Shown here in pieces: positions 34,701 through 50,400 of a DNA stretch of 64,000 nucleotides. The DNA comes from Mycteria americana. Taxonomy: Eukaryota > Chordata > Aves > Ciconiiformes > Ciconiidae. Numbering within the stretch: position 1 is the stretch's first letter; each line of letters begins with the position of its first letter. The position numbers and the translations under genes were made by a program. A model generated the notes under the pieces. The model saw nothing but the letters and a program-made list of their open reading frames with translations, ran no database searches and had not been told where the DNA came from. The stretch lies in the NCBI RefSeq assembly GCF_035582795.1, contig NC_134368.1, positions 310,001-374,000 of the forward strand, in the 5' to 3' direction.

Positions 34701-35853
34701 GCGACCGGCCGCGCTTCGTGCTGCCGGGCCGGCCCCGCCGCCGGCGGCTCCCGGGGCTCCGCTGCCGGCCCCGGCGCGGTGCGGGCCCCGCCGCAGCGGG
34801 CCGGGCTGACGGACCGAGCCGGCGCCGGGGTCGGGGCGAGCCGCCGGCGGGGAGGGCCCGGACCGGAGCCCCGGGACCGCCGGACCGCGCCGCGGGCGGG
34901 ACACGGGTGGGCTCGGCCCCGCGCCGCAGCGGGCGGCGGCTCCGGCAGGACCGGGGCCGCTGCGGCACGGCGCGGGGCCGGGCGGGAGCGGCGGCGGGAG
35001 CGGCGGGACTCGGCTCCCGGCACCGGGGACCCGGCACCGTCACGGGCAGGGCCGGGGCTCGGGCTGGGTTGCGTTTGCACGGGCGAGCCGGGGCCGGCTC
35101 GCTCGGCTCGGTTCGGCTCGGCTGCGGCCGGTTGGACCGGCTTCGGCGTCCCACGGCTGGGAAGGGGTCGGCGCTGGGCGGCGAGGCCGGGCCGGGCCCG
35201 GCTGGGCTCAGCTAAGCTCGGCTCGGCGCGGCTCGGCGGTGCGGGTGCGGGTGCCGGTACCGGTGTGGGTGTTGATGCGGGTGCGGGTGCCGGTACCGGT
35301 GTGGGTGCGGGTGCGGGGGCCGGGACCGGGACCGGTGTGGGTGCGGGTGCCGGTGTGGGTGCGGGTGCCGGTGCCGGTGTGGGTGCCGGTGCCGGTGCTG
35401 GTGTCGGTGCCGGTGCCGGTGCGGCGCGCTGAGCCCGCTGTCCCCGCAGGTCGGGAGCCGCTGGGCGCCCTGGGGCAGCGCCCGGCCTGCAAGAAGCGGC
35501 GCAAGTCGCGGACGGCGTTCACCAACCAGCAGATCTACGAGCTGGAGCAGCGGTTCCTGCGGCAGAAGTACCTCTCGCCGGCGGACCGGGACCAGCTGGC
35601 GGCGCGGCTGGCGCTCAGCACGGCCCAGGTCATCACCTGGTTCCAGAACCGCCGCGCCAAGCTCAAGCGGGACCTGGAGGAGCTCCGGGCCGACGTGGCC
35701 TCGCTGCAGGCGCTGCCCCCCGCCGCGCTCCAGCAGCTGGCGGCGCTGCCCGACCCCCCGCGGCCCCCGGGCCCCGGCCCCGGCCCCGGCCCCGCGCCGC
35801 CGCCCGCCGCCGCCGCCGAGCTCTCGGAGGAGGAGATCGACGTGGGGGACTGA
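31715..35853 (+). CDS. LBX2: LBX2, ladybird homeobox 2 (2 coding exons)
   Basis: Coding exons 31715-32039 and 35450-35853 join after the first base of a codon to give 242 aa. The N-terminus has the ladybird signature NSNKPLTPFGIEDILG, which includes an Eh1-like repressor motif, and then CALEELASKTFQGLE, shared with LBX1. The homeodomain covers residues about 125-184, with helix 3 as QVITWFQNRRAKLKR and the Thr at position 47 typical of LBX and TLX. The acidic C-terminus LSEEEIDVGD matches the LBX end. Between these, the protein has low-complexity Pro/Gly/Ala. LBX proteins are DNA-binding factors in muscle, neural and urogenital development. PCGF1 upstream and TTC31 downstream match the mammalian LBX2 locus, not LBX1. 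The single intron (3.4 kb) is at the usual LBX place and is packed with a minisatellite. It starts GTACCGG, a weak donor. Confidence 0.95.
32142..32202. repeat. Short tandem repeat in LBX2 intron
   Basis: Three exact copies of a 19-base unit, GGGGTCCCTCCTCGCCGCC, near the start of the LBX2 intron. Confidence 0.85.
33080..34340. repeat. Minisatellite of about 65-base units in LBX2 intron
   Basis: About 17 diverged units, each with GGACAGACGGACACGG, then GCAGAGCGCGGCTCCCG, then a variable AT core such as GTTAACGAAAAAACC or AATTAACGA, then TTGCCCGGCCGGACAG. Near 34080-34135 the array is broken by a cluster of GTAATTAC and TTAATTAC motifs, including a 24-base palindrome. Confidence 0.9.
35230..35430. 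repeat. Hexamer-based repeat at the 3' end of the LBX2 intron
   Basis: GTGCGGGTGCCGGTACCGGT-type 6- and 12-base modules repeat up to the splice acceptor of the homeobox exon. The tract runs to within about 20 bases of the acceptor. Open frames on both strands are repeat translations. Confidence 0.85.
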
Positions 35854-36130
35854 GGCGGCGGCGGCGCCGGGGGGGGGAGGGGGGGGGTCCCGGGCCGGCA
35901 CCGAGACTGACCGAGCCCCCGGGCTGGACGGGGCGGCCGCGCTGCCCGCGCCCCGGGGGGGATTGGTGCAATTTTTCGCGCTTTTTTTGTCCGTCTTTCC
36001 TTTTTTTTTTTTTTTTTTTAAATTTTATTTTCTATCGTGTCTGTCCCGCCGGCCCGGCCGCGGTCCCGCCGCCCCGAGAGCCGGGGGCACGGGGGGGCCC
36101 GGCCCGGCCCGCCCGGGTGTAAATATTTGG

Positions 36131-36136
36131 AATAAA
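36131..36136 (+). terminator. LBX2: LBX2 polyadenylation signal
   Basis: AATAAA lies 278 bases after the LBX2 stop. The 3' UTR before it contains a long T-run (about 36000-36019) followed by an A/T-rich segment, unusual in this GC-rich window. Confidence 0.8.
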
Positions 36137-36769
36137 GGCGACACCTTACTAAGGAGCGCGGCGCGGCTCCGGCGGCGGGACGGACCGACGGACCGACGGA
36201 CGGCCACCCCCGCCCCCTGAGCACACACCAGCGGGCGGCTGCTCCGCTCTGCCGGCTCCCCGCGCCCATCCCCGTGCCCCCGGGCTGCGGACCCCCGCGC
36301 CCCCCCGCGTTCCCCGCTCCCGAGAGCCGAAGGGCCCGCGGGGGGTCCGGCACGGCCGGGGGGCACCTGGGCCCAGCCCGGGCGGGGGGCGGCGGCCCCG
36401 CGGGGCGGGGGGGGCTGCCGGCAGCGGCCCCAAACGCGCTCCGTGCGCGGCGGGGACGGGGGTGTCCATGAGCCTGTGCGTGTCTGCGTGGTTTCACGCG
36501 TGTCCGTGTCCGCAGCCCCACGCGCGCACCCTCGTGCCGGCTGCGGGGGGGGGTGGGGGCAGGACCCTCGGGGGGACACACGGGGGGAGAGGGGGTCACG
36601 CGCCGGGGGCGGGGGGCAGAGCCCGTCCCCCTGTGACAAATTCCCGCCGGCGGCGCCTCCCCCGCCGCTGCCCCACGCGTGACCCGAGTGGGGCCGGGGC
36701 GGCGCCGGGTGCCGGTACCTCGCTCCCCTCCGCACCTGCCCCGGCCGCTGGCGACCACGCCGCCTCTCG

Positions 36770-36814
36770 TGACGTCACGCCCCGCTGACGTCACCGCGCG
36801 CAGCGGTGATGTCA
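36770..36814. promoter_or_regulatory. Cluster of three CRE sites
   Basis: Two perfect CREB/ATF palindromes TGACGTCA (36770-36777, 36786-36793) and one TGATGTCA variant (36807-36814) lie within 45 bases in CpG-rich sequence. No gene start is seen beside it. Confidence 0.6.
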
Positions 36815-37109
36815 CTCTCTGATGAGCGGCAGCGGCTCTGGCCGCGCCCCGGCGTGAGCGGGGCGGGCGGGGGGGCGGGGGGGACGGGCAGCCCGGGGGG
36901 GGGGACGAGCGGCCCCGCGCCCCCCGCCCCGCGAGGAGCGGCTCCACGGCGGGGACCCCCCGGTGCCGCGGGGCGCGGCCCGCGCGAGGCGCCCGGAGGC
37001 GGCGGGGAGGGGCGGCCGCGGGGGTGTCGGGCAGCTGCCGGCTCCCTGCCCGCGGCGGGGGTCCCCCGGGGCCGCTGTCACCGCAGCTATGCGCGCCGCG
37101 GCCGCGAGT

Positions 37110-37335
37110 CCCTCCAGCATCCATATGAGCCCCGGCTGATCTAATTACGGCGGTGCGAACTTCCGAAGGCAGAGCCGCCCCCCCGGTATTTTCTCCGGTT
37201 TTAATTGCATTGTCCCGCCCCTCCCCCCGCGCCGCAGCCGCCCGGCCGAGGGGGGGAGGTGGAGAAATGAGATTTCGCCTGAAAGTGCCTTTGAGCATCC
37301 CCGGGGAATCGCTTTTAATTTGACAGGTAGGAGCG
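37110..37335. other. AT-rich island downstream of LBX2, candidate enhancer
   Basis: CATATGAGCCCCGGCTGATC, TAATTACGGCGG, CCGGTTTTAATTGCATTG, GAAATGAGATTTCGCCTG, GTGCCTTTGAGCATCC and CGCTTTTAATTTGACAGG lie in 220 bases. The motifs include an E-box, homeodomain-type cores, a TCF-like TTTGAG and a MEIS/TGIF-like TGACAG. Confidence 0.45.
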
Positions 37336-37904
37336 GCCGGGGCCGACACGCGTGGGGCATGCGCGGCTGCTGCGCCCCCCGCCCCGCCCGGCCCCCCCGC
37401 TCCGCCGCCCGCACCGGCCCCGCCCGGCAGCGCGGGCAACGGGCAGGGGGGCGACCCGGGCGGGGAGGGGGTGGCCACGGGCCCCCTGCCCGCGGGCAGG
37501 GACAGGCAGGGACAGACGCCCTGGGCAGGGGCAGGGGCAGGGGGCAAGGGGGGGGGGGGGACACGGACCCCCGGGGGTCCCATCCTGCCTCCCTCTCCCC
37601 AGCACCTGGGGCCTCCCCGGGGCTGCCCCACCCTGGCACCCCCGGGCTCAGGAGCCCCCAGCCCCGCACCCGGCCGCTCCCGGGGGCTGCACACCCGGCG
37701 GGGGGGGTCGCACGCGGAACCGCAGCGGGCGACTCCCGGGGCTGCGGGCCCTCCCCCCGCCCTGGCTGGCCCCAAGGGGGGTTCGGCCCCAAGGGGGGGT
37801 TCGGCCCCAGCCAGCAGCTCCGCGTTGACCCGGCGGCTGCGCAGCCGCAGCCCAGCCACGGCAGCAGGATCTGCGCTGCAGGCGACGATGTCTGCTGGCC
37901 CTGC

Positions 37905-38055
37905 AGCTGTGTCACCCCACAGCCGTGTCACCCTATAGCCGTGTCACCCTGCAGCCGTGTCACCCCATAGCTCTGTCACCCCGCAGCCGTGTCACCGCAC
38001 AGCCATGTCACCGCACAGCCATGTCACCCCACAGCCGTGTCACCCCACGGCCTGG
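37905..38055. repeat. Minisatellite, 14-16-base units
   Basis: About ten copies of CAGCCGTGTCACCCC and close variants in tandem. Confidence 0.9.
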
Positions 38056-39239
38056 TCCTGGCAGAAGGCAGTGCCAGGCGATGGCCCCGGTCCCCGCGGC
38101 AGAGCTGAGCGTGGGGCCGCCGGCCTGGCTGGTCTGGCTGCACCCAGGAGCGCCCTCCCGGCCCCAGCAGCGTGCACCAGCGGCACGCACACACACGTGT
38201 GTGTGCAGACGTGCAGGCCCGTGCGCAGGCACACGCGTGAGCGCCGTACGTGCGCGTGTCCCCAGGCCTGCGTGGGAGCGGCCGAGGCGGACGGGCCGGC
38301 CCCGGAGATGAGCTCACGGCTCCGGCTCGCTACCATCAGGCTGATGCGAGGGAACAGCTGGCGGGATCGCACCTCCGCGCCGTGGGACGCACCGGCTGCG
38401 CGCCCCACGCTGCCGCCTTGGCCCCCGCCGCCGTGCTCACAGCCGGGCAGCCCGGCCCCAACCCGGCCCCCCCAGACCCCTCTCCCCCGCGCCTGCTTGA
38501 GCGCAGTCGGGACCCCACGGCCTCGGCCCCAGCCCCGCACCCCTGCACCCCCCAGGCCGCGTGGGCAGCGTGGGGCGGGGGTGGGCAAGCTGGCTCGGAG
38601 GAGGGGGCTCAGACCCCTGGGACCTCGGCCCGTCCCTGCTGTCCCAGCGCCTCCAGGTGCCTCCATCCCCTCTCGCACGGGGCGGCTGAGGGACACCGAG
38701 TTCCCCTCACCATGGCCTCTGGGCTGCTGCCCCCCCGGCCCTGGCTCACCGCCCCCTCCTGCCCCACGTCAGCCCCCCGTGCCAGCCTCCCCCGGGACAG
38801 CTAATCGCAGGCGGAAGCGTTGGCCAGGCCGGGCAGCGTCTGGCGTCGCCCCCGGCCGCCCCGCGGGAGGTTTTGCCGTGGGAGACGCTGCAGGCACCGG
38901 GCACGCTGCCACCGCCGGCCCCGCGCCCCGCCGGTTCCCACCACTCCGTGCGGCCACACAGTGAGGCCCCGCGGCCTGCCGGGACCGCCGCTGGTATGGG
39001 CACAGTGTGGGGGACACACAGACACGTGCACGTGGATGGACACCGGGACACGTGCACGCAGGAGCAGAGCTGTGCGCCCAGCGTGTACGTGCCACAGCAC
39101 GGGGACCCGGAGCTGCTGCCATGGGCGCGGCCGTGACCGGGCACACGCTGCCGGCGGTGCACGCAGCAGCACCCACGTCCCTTCACGGGCGCAGGCAGCC
39201 GAGCACACGGCCTGAGCAGAGACCCCTCCCCGGGCACCA

Positions 39240-39370
39240 TGTGCAGGCCCGTGAGCACCCACGGTGGGAGCACCCATGGCAGGACCACCCACGGCGGGAG
39301 CACCCACGGCGGGACCACCCATGGCGGGAGCACCCACAGTGGGCGCACCCACGGTGGGAGCACCTGCCCA
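39240..39370. repeat. Minisatellite, 15-base units
   Basis: About nine copies of a GAGCACCCACGGCGG / GACCACCCATGGCGG unit. Peptides such as repeated HGGSTHGG come from this repeat. Confidence 0.9.
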
Positions 39371-39609
39371 GCACCCACTGTGGCCACATGTCCCCCAGCC
39401 AGCGCCCGCCGCGGTCCCCTGGGGACCCCCCGCCCCTGCCCGGAGGGAATCGGGCCCCGGAGGGCTTCGCCCCGGCTCAGCGGCCGCGGGGTAGCGACCT
39501 GCGGGGCCCCGGGGCAGCCGTGCCCGTCACCGGGGCCTCGGGGCGGCTCCCGCGGCGGCGGGCGCTGGTGCGGGGCTCTGCCCGGCTCAGCCCCCCGCTT
39601 CCCCCTCCC

Positions 39610-39850
39610 CACGCGCGCTCGTCTTTTTCCTCTTCCAATTTTCTGGATGATTAACTCGGCTGCTGTTTCCTGACAACCTCTGCTGTTGGTATTAATTTCT
39701 TTTAACTAGTGATTAATTACTCGCTGTCTCCCGCGCTCCTTTTCCCTGTTGCCTATTTGCATATTAATCAAATTCTACTTGATGGCCTGCCTGTCACCTC
39801 CCTGCCACGGCCCCTGCGACTCCCGTCACCCGCGAATGACATTACGGGGG
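39610..39850. other. AT-rich island between LBX2 and TTC31, candidate enhancer
   Basis: A 240-base low-GC stretch with CCAATTTTCTGGATGATTAAC, TGGTATTAATTTCTTTTAAC, TAGTGATTAATTACTCG, GCCTATTTGCATATTAATC, AAATTCTACTTGATGG and GAATGACATTACGG. ATTTGCAT is an octamer/POU site beside ATTAATC. Neither strand shows coding signature. Confidence 0.5.
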
Positions 39851-40134
39851 GGCCGCGGCACAGGGCGGCGGGAGGGGAGCGCCGCGGCCATCACCGTGCC
39901 TCGGGACCGGCCCCGAGCCGGGCGAGCCCCGGGAGCCCCCGCGGCCGCAGGAGCTGGGGGTCCCCGTTACTTCCCGGCCTAGGGCAGCCCCCCCCCCCCC
40001 CCCCCCCCCCCGGGACCCCGGACCGGACCGCCCCGGGTGGGCCCCACCTCCGGGCAGGCCCGCCCCGCCCCGTCCCGCCCCACGCCCGTCCCCCGGGCCC
40101 CGTGGGGAGGGTCGGCCGGTGCAGGGGGGGGGGG

Positions 40135-40445
40135 CTGTGCCGTGCCGTGGGGCCGTGCCGGGGTACGGTGCAGTGCCGTGGGGCCGTGCCGTGGAGCTGT
40201 GCAGTGCCGTGGGGCCGTGCCGTGGGGCTGTGCCGTGCCGTGGGGCCGTGCAGTGCCGTGGGGCCGTGCCCGGGGGCCGTGCCGTGGAGCTGTGCCGTAC
40301 CATGGGGCCGTGCCGTGGAGCTGTGCCGTGCCGTGGGGCCGTGCCGTGGGGCTGTGCCGTGGGGCTGTGCCGTGCCGTGGGGCCGTGCAGTGCCGTGGGG
40401 CCGTGCCGTGGGGCCGTGCAGTGCCGTGGGGCCGTGCCGTGGGGC
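40135..40445. repeat. Minisatellite GCCGTGGGGCCGT
   Basis: About 25 units of 10-16 bases based on GTGCCGTGGGGCC and GTGCCGTGGAGCT. Long open frames in several registers derive from it. Confidence 0.9.
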
Positions 40446-41013
40446 CGCCGCCGCGCGGGCCGAGGCCGCCCCCTGGCGGCCGCCGGTGGGGCCGGTGCGG
40501 GCGGCGGCGGCCCCGGGGCCGCGCCGCGGTGGAAGGGCGGGGGCCGCGGGGGGCAGGGGCGGCGGTCCGGCCCCGGGCACCGGCAGCGCCCGGCACGGAG
40601 CCGCGGCCGCGGGGGCTGCGACAGAGCTCGGCGGCGGCCCCTCGGCCCTGCACCGGGACGGGACGGGACCGGACCGGAAGGGGGGGGGGGGGCTGGCGGC
40701 GGGGGCCGGGCTGCCCGGGGCCAGGGCGAGCGGCAGGGAGGGCAGGGGCGGGCAGCCCGGGGGGCACAGGGGGGCTGGGGGGCACAGGGGCTGCCCCGGC
40801 GGGGCCGGGAGCCGTGGGGGTCCGGGCACCGGGTGGGGAAGGGGGGAGCGGAGAGGGCAGGAGGAAAGGGGGGGCTGGGGGGGCTGCCGGGGGCAGCGGG
40901 CCGAGGCCCGGGGCCGGCAGAGGCAGAACCGGAGCCCCGGGGGGGGGGGGGACGGGACGAGCAGCTTCACGGGCGCAGGAGGGAAGGACAGACGGACAGG
41001 GCTGGCTCCCCCC

Positions 41014-41019
41014 TTTATT
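41014..41019 (-). terminator. TTC31: TTC31 polyadenylation signal
   Basis: The reverse strand reads AATAAA about 690 bases after the proposed TTC31 stop codon, a plausible 3' UTR length. No other gene on this strand lies between. Confidence 0.6.
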
Positions 41020-41701
41020 CCGAAGCCCCGAGTGGGTGCAAAGCCCTGAAGGAGCCGAAGGCGACGGCCGCCCCCGCGGGGCACAGCCCTGGCCCGCAGC
41101 CGGCCGCCCCCGGCACCGGGACCTCCGGGGTGGGCACCCCCCCCGCCCCGCGGCCTCCTGCCCCCGGGGACCCCGAGCAGGCAGGACCCCCGCGTCCCCC
41201 GGGCCGGCAGTCCCTGCACCAGGGCAGGGCCGGGGCACGCGGGGGGCCGGCGGCGCAGCCCCCCCTGCCAGGGGCCGCAGACCCTGCGGGGCAGCCCCCC
41301 AAGGCACAGCCGCTTGCGGCAGCAGGAGGGGGAACCCCCACCCACGGAGGCGGCAGGAGAGGGGCAGGGCCCGCTGCCTGCAGAGGTAAAAGGCACGGGC
41401 AGGCGAAGGCCCCTGCACAGCCCCCGGCAGCCACGGTGCCAGGGGAGAGCGGGGCCCCGCTGCCGGACCCCCGGCAGCCCCCCTGCCCAGCAGAAGGCAG
41501 GCGGCAGCGCGTGCCCCGGCTCCTGCGGTCGGGGGCTCGGGGGCAAACGTCCGAAGCGGCCAATGCCTCCCCGTCTCCGTGCCAGGAGGGCTCTGCTCTC
41601 GGCGGGCGCCGCACGCCCACCCCGCGCTGCCGTCTGTGGGGCAGGGGGCAGGGCCGCGGGGCCGTCTCCTCCGCTGCCGTCAAGGTGAGGAGAGCCCCCG
41701 G

Positions 41702-46678
<4,977 letters not shown>

Positions 46679-47403
46679 CGCGCTGCGGTTCGCCGGGCGG
46701 GACGCGGCCTGCGGCGGCACCGGGAGCAGGGGCGGCTGCACCGGGCCGGGGGGGGGGGGGGGGGGGAGGCGGCCCCCGCCGCCCCCCGGGCCCCTACGTC
46801 CCTGCCGGCGGCTGCGCTCGGCCTCGGCAGTGCCGGGGACAGAAGGGCGCTGCGGGGAGCGGAGCCGGCCCTGAGCCGTCGAAACGAAACCGAAACCGAA
46901 ACGCAGCGGCGAGCACCGGCCCCCCCGGGCACCGGCCCCGCTCCCCGCCGCCCCGGCCGCCGGGGCCCAGCAACGCAGCCTCAGGGACAGGCAGCGGGGA
47001 CAGCCCCGAGCCCGGAGGTGCCCAAGCCCGGCCCGGCCGGGTCCCGCCTCCCGCCCGCCCCCGGTATACGATCCAGGCCGCCGCCGCCGCCGCCGCCGCC
47101 ACCGGCCACGCCGGAAGTGGAGCACGGCGCGGACCGGAAGTGCGGCGCGGCGCCGCCGAGGCCGCCCGTCCGCCATGTTGGGTGCGGGCAGGACGGCGGC
47201 CCGCAAGGCCCTCACCGAGCAGCACCGGCGCTCCGCGTCTCCTCCCGCCGTTCCCGCCTCCCTTCGAGCCGCCGGCCCGGCTGTGTCAGGGCCGGGCACC
47301 GCGGCGCTGCCCTCCCAAGCGGGTCAGCCCTGCCCGTTCCTCCGGATTAGCGCGGGCGCGGCCTAAGCCTATTTCCTCCCGCCGCCCCCGGGGATGGCCC
47401 AGC
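46679..47403. promoter_or_regulatory. Bidirectional TTC31/CCDC142 promoter
   Basis: The two start codons diverge across 725 bases. Inside are two ETS-type CCGGAAGTG sites (47111-47119 and 47134-47142), a YY1-like CCGCCATGTTG at 47171, a (CCG)n run near 47080-47100, and a four-fold GAAAC array at 46881-46902 that resembles an interferon-response element. There is no TATA box. ETS plus YY1 is typical of divergent housekeeping promoters. A small open frame (47175-47366) in the probable CCDC142 leader could act as an upstream ORF. Confidence 0.6.
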
Positions 47404-50400
47404 ATGGAGGACGGCGGCCCTGAGCGACGCGGCGGGGAGCCCTGCCCGCAGGTGAGGCTCGGAACGGACGAGGGGACGCGGGGGGATACCGGATACACCT
47501 CGGGCCCGGGGCCGCCGCCCGGCCGGGAGCCGCCGAACGGCGGCTCCCGGCCGGGCGGCGGCTCCGGGCCCGAGGCCGCGCTCGGCGTCTCCTTGACAAC
47601 GCCGCCCCCCCCCCCCCCGAGGGGGCGTGGTCTGATGAGGGGGCGTGTCCCCGTCGGTATTGCGAGGGGCGGGGACATCCCCGAGCCACGCCTCCCTCTC
47701 CGCTAACCCCGCCCCTTCGCCGCTAGCCCCGCCCCTGATCCCTCCGCGGTCCCCTCGCAGGGTGAAGGCGATGGCTCCGGTCTCAGCGGCCTCATCCTCC
47801 TCCTCCTCACGGCCCGCCCGGCCCTGCCCTCCCCGGGGGATGGGGCTGCCCGTGGGGAAGCCGCCGAGCCAGGTGAGGGGCGCCGGCCCAGCCCGGGGGG
47901 GTCCTTCTCCCCCCCCCCCCCCTCCAGTGACGCGGTGCTGGCAGCCCGCCGTGTCCCCACGTCCCGGTCCGTCTCGGGGAACGGCTCGTAGCCCAGATCT
48001 GCTGCCGGCTGGTCTGAGCCTCCCCCCGGCCGCTTATCCCCACGGGGCCGGAGGGGGAACCCTGATGGGGTACAGCATCCCAAGGGTGGCTGCGGGGGGC
48101 AGGACGGGTGGCAAACGCCGCACAATTAGCATGTAATTAACGTGCAACGTGTACGTGAGCGCGGCCGGCACCCAGCAGGAGCAGCCCGGTAGCCCGCTGG
48201 GACGGGTCCTGTGCCAGGAGGGGCTGGGGGCTCCCCGGGTGCCAGCGCCGGCAGGGCCGGGGCGGCCGCGGAGCGGCGTGGCCGTCCCGCTGTCCCCTCC
48301 GGGCGCCGGGGTGGCCGCGGGCAGGGGGTGCCCCCCGCGTTGCCCCGCACCGAGGGTCCCCGCCCCTGCAGGCAGCAGCTCCCTGGGGGGCCTGGCCCGT
48401 TCCCTGCAGAAGGCGGAGGCCGCGCTGCGCGGCTGTGTCAGCCCCGGCCTGCGGCGCCTGCTGCCCCCGCGGCCCCGCGAGCACGGCCGCGATGGCGAGG
48501 ACGAGGGCGAGGACGAGGAGGCGCCAGCCCTCCCGGCCGCGCTGGAGCAGAGCTTCCCGGGGCTGCGCCGCTGCCTCTGCGTCTGGGAGGACCCCCGCAC
48601 CGAGACCTTCCGGGGCCGCGTGCGGCCCCAGCCCGGCGACAGCGCCGCCGCCTTCTCCTACCACCCCGTCCACCCGCGCGTGGCCGAGCGCGGTGCCGCC
48701 CTGCACGCCCTGCTGCGGCACCGCCACCACCTCCGCCTCGCCCGCGACTACAGCCGCCGCTTGAAGGCCTCCTCCGACTTCCTCCGCCGGCTCCTGGTGC
48801 TGGCGGAGCGGCCGGAGCTGCCGGCCGGGGAGCTGGGGGCCGCCCAGCCGCTGCGGGGGCTCTGCCAGGAGCTGCGGACGCACGCCGGCCACTGGAGCGG
48901 GCTGCGGCAGCGGATTCGCGGCGACCCGTGGCTGCGGCCGCTGCTGCTGCGCGGGCACGAGTCGGCGGCGTGCATGCGGCGGGCGCTGCTGCTGCTGGCG
49001 CTGCACGCCGCGCGGCTGGCCGAGCGCCACGCCGAGGCGCGGCTGCGGGGGCTGGCGCGGGCCGGCCCCGCCGCCGCCCCCTCCCCGGCGCTGCTCTCCG
49101 ACCTCTTCCAGGGCCTGGAGGTCTACAACCAGGTGGTGGGCAACCTGGCCCTGGAGCTGGGCATCGCCGGCTGCCGTGGGGCCGCCGGGGACCAGCCCCA
49201 CGCCTTCCCCGCGGCCAGGGTGCTGGGGATACTGGCGGCCGAGCGGGGCCGGCTGGCGGCTGAGCGGCTCCAGCCCCTCCTGGAGCCGCGGGACGGGGGC
49301 GGCGGGGCAGAACACGTCTGCTGGGAGGACGCCGCGGTGCCTTGGCCCCTGGAGCGCGGCACCGCGGCGGCAGATGCGGCACCCTCCGGCCAGGAGGAGC
49401 CGCCGGGCCTCGCTGGGGAGCTGCGGGCGCTGTGCAGGGAGGACGAGGAGCTGATGGGCCTCATCCTGGGGGTGCTGGTGGCCGCCACCGACAGCCTTTG
49501 GCACCACGTCCTCCACGGGCCCAAGCAGGAGAAGCCGGAGGCGGCGGCGGCGGAGAGCCTCGAGCCCCCGGAGCTGCTGGCAGCCGGCCCGGGCACGGCC
49601 ACCGCACCGAGCTCTCCCGGATGGAAATCGGCGTGGCGGCCGGACGCCTCCCGCGCGCCGGCAGCCGAGGCCCTGCACGGCCGGTACCGCCCGCTCTTCT
49701 GGGGGGCTGCCGGTGCCGCGCTGGGGCAGCGCCTGGGGCTGCCGCACCGCGGGGCGGGCAGGGCCGTGGCTGAGGCGCGGGAGCTGAGCCGCGCTCTCGC
49801 CCAGGGTAGGCGGGGGCCGGGGCGGGGGGCGGCGGGGCGGCGGTGTCGAGGCGCGGCTCCCCAGGACCCCTCGGTGCCGCCGCGGGCGGCGCTGGCCCTC
49901 ACGCCCCGTCCCCCTGCAGCCCGCGTGCCCCGGGAGTGCGAGGAGGAGCTGGGGTGGCTCTGCCTGTGCCTGCTCTGCTGGGGCGTCCTCTGGAGCTGGG
50001 AGCGAGGTGCGGGGCGTGGGGCACGGCGTGTGGGGCACAGGGTGTGGGTACGGGGCGTGGGGTACCGGCTATGGGCTATGGGGCGTGGGGTATGGGGTGC
50101 AGGGTATGGGGTACAGGGTACAGGTGTGTGGCATGGGGTGTGGGGTACAGGGCATGGGGTGTGGGGCATGGTGTGTGGGGCACGGGGTACAGGGTACAGG
50201 ATGTGGGGTACGGGGTGTGGGGCACGGGATACAAGGTACAGGTGTGGGGCACGGGGGACAGGGTAGAGGTGTGGGGCACAGGGTGTGGGTACGGGGCGTG
50301 GGGTACTGGGTATGGGCTATGGGGCGTGGGGTATGGGGTACAGGGTACAGGGTATGGGGCGTGGGGTATGGGGTACAGGGTATGGGGTGTGGGGTACCAG

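Larger units (their letters stand above)
36137..41013. other. Spacer between LBX2 and TTC31 3' ends
   Basis: No protein-coding exon was recognised. It holds a triple CRE cluster (36770-36814), AT-rich islands (37110-37335, 39610-39850), minisatellites (37905-38055, 39240-39370, 40135-40445), a CA-type tract near 38180-38240 and a run of about 25 C near 39986. Some of it could serve LBX2. Confidence 0.5.

Noticed and set aside
31715-35853. LBX1 as identity of the homeobox gene
   Set aside because: The protein lacks the longer LBX1 linker, and its neighbours PCGF1 and TTC31 are those of LBX2.
47175-47366. Small open frame MLGAGRTAARKAL in the CCDC142 leader
   Set aside because: It has a start in YY1-like context but no family resemblance and no evidence of translation. 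Noted only as a possible upstream ORF.
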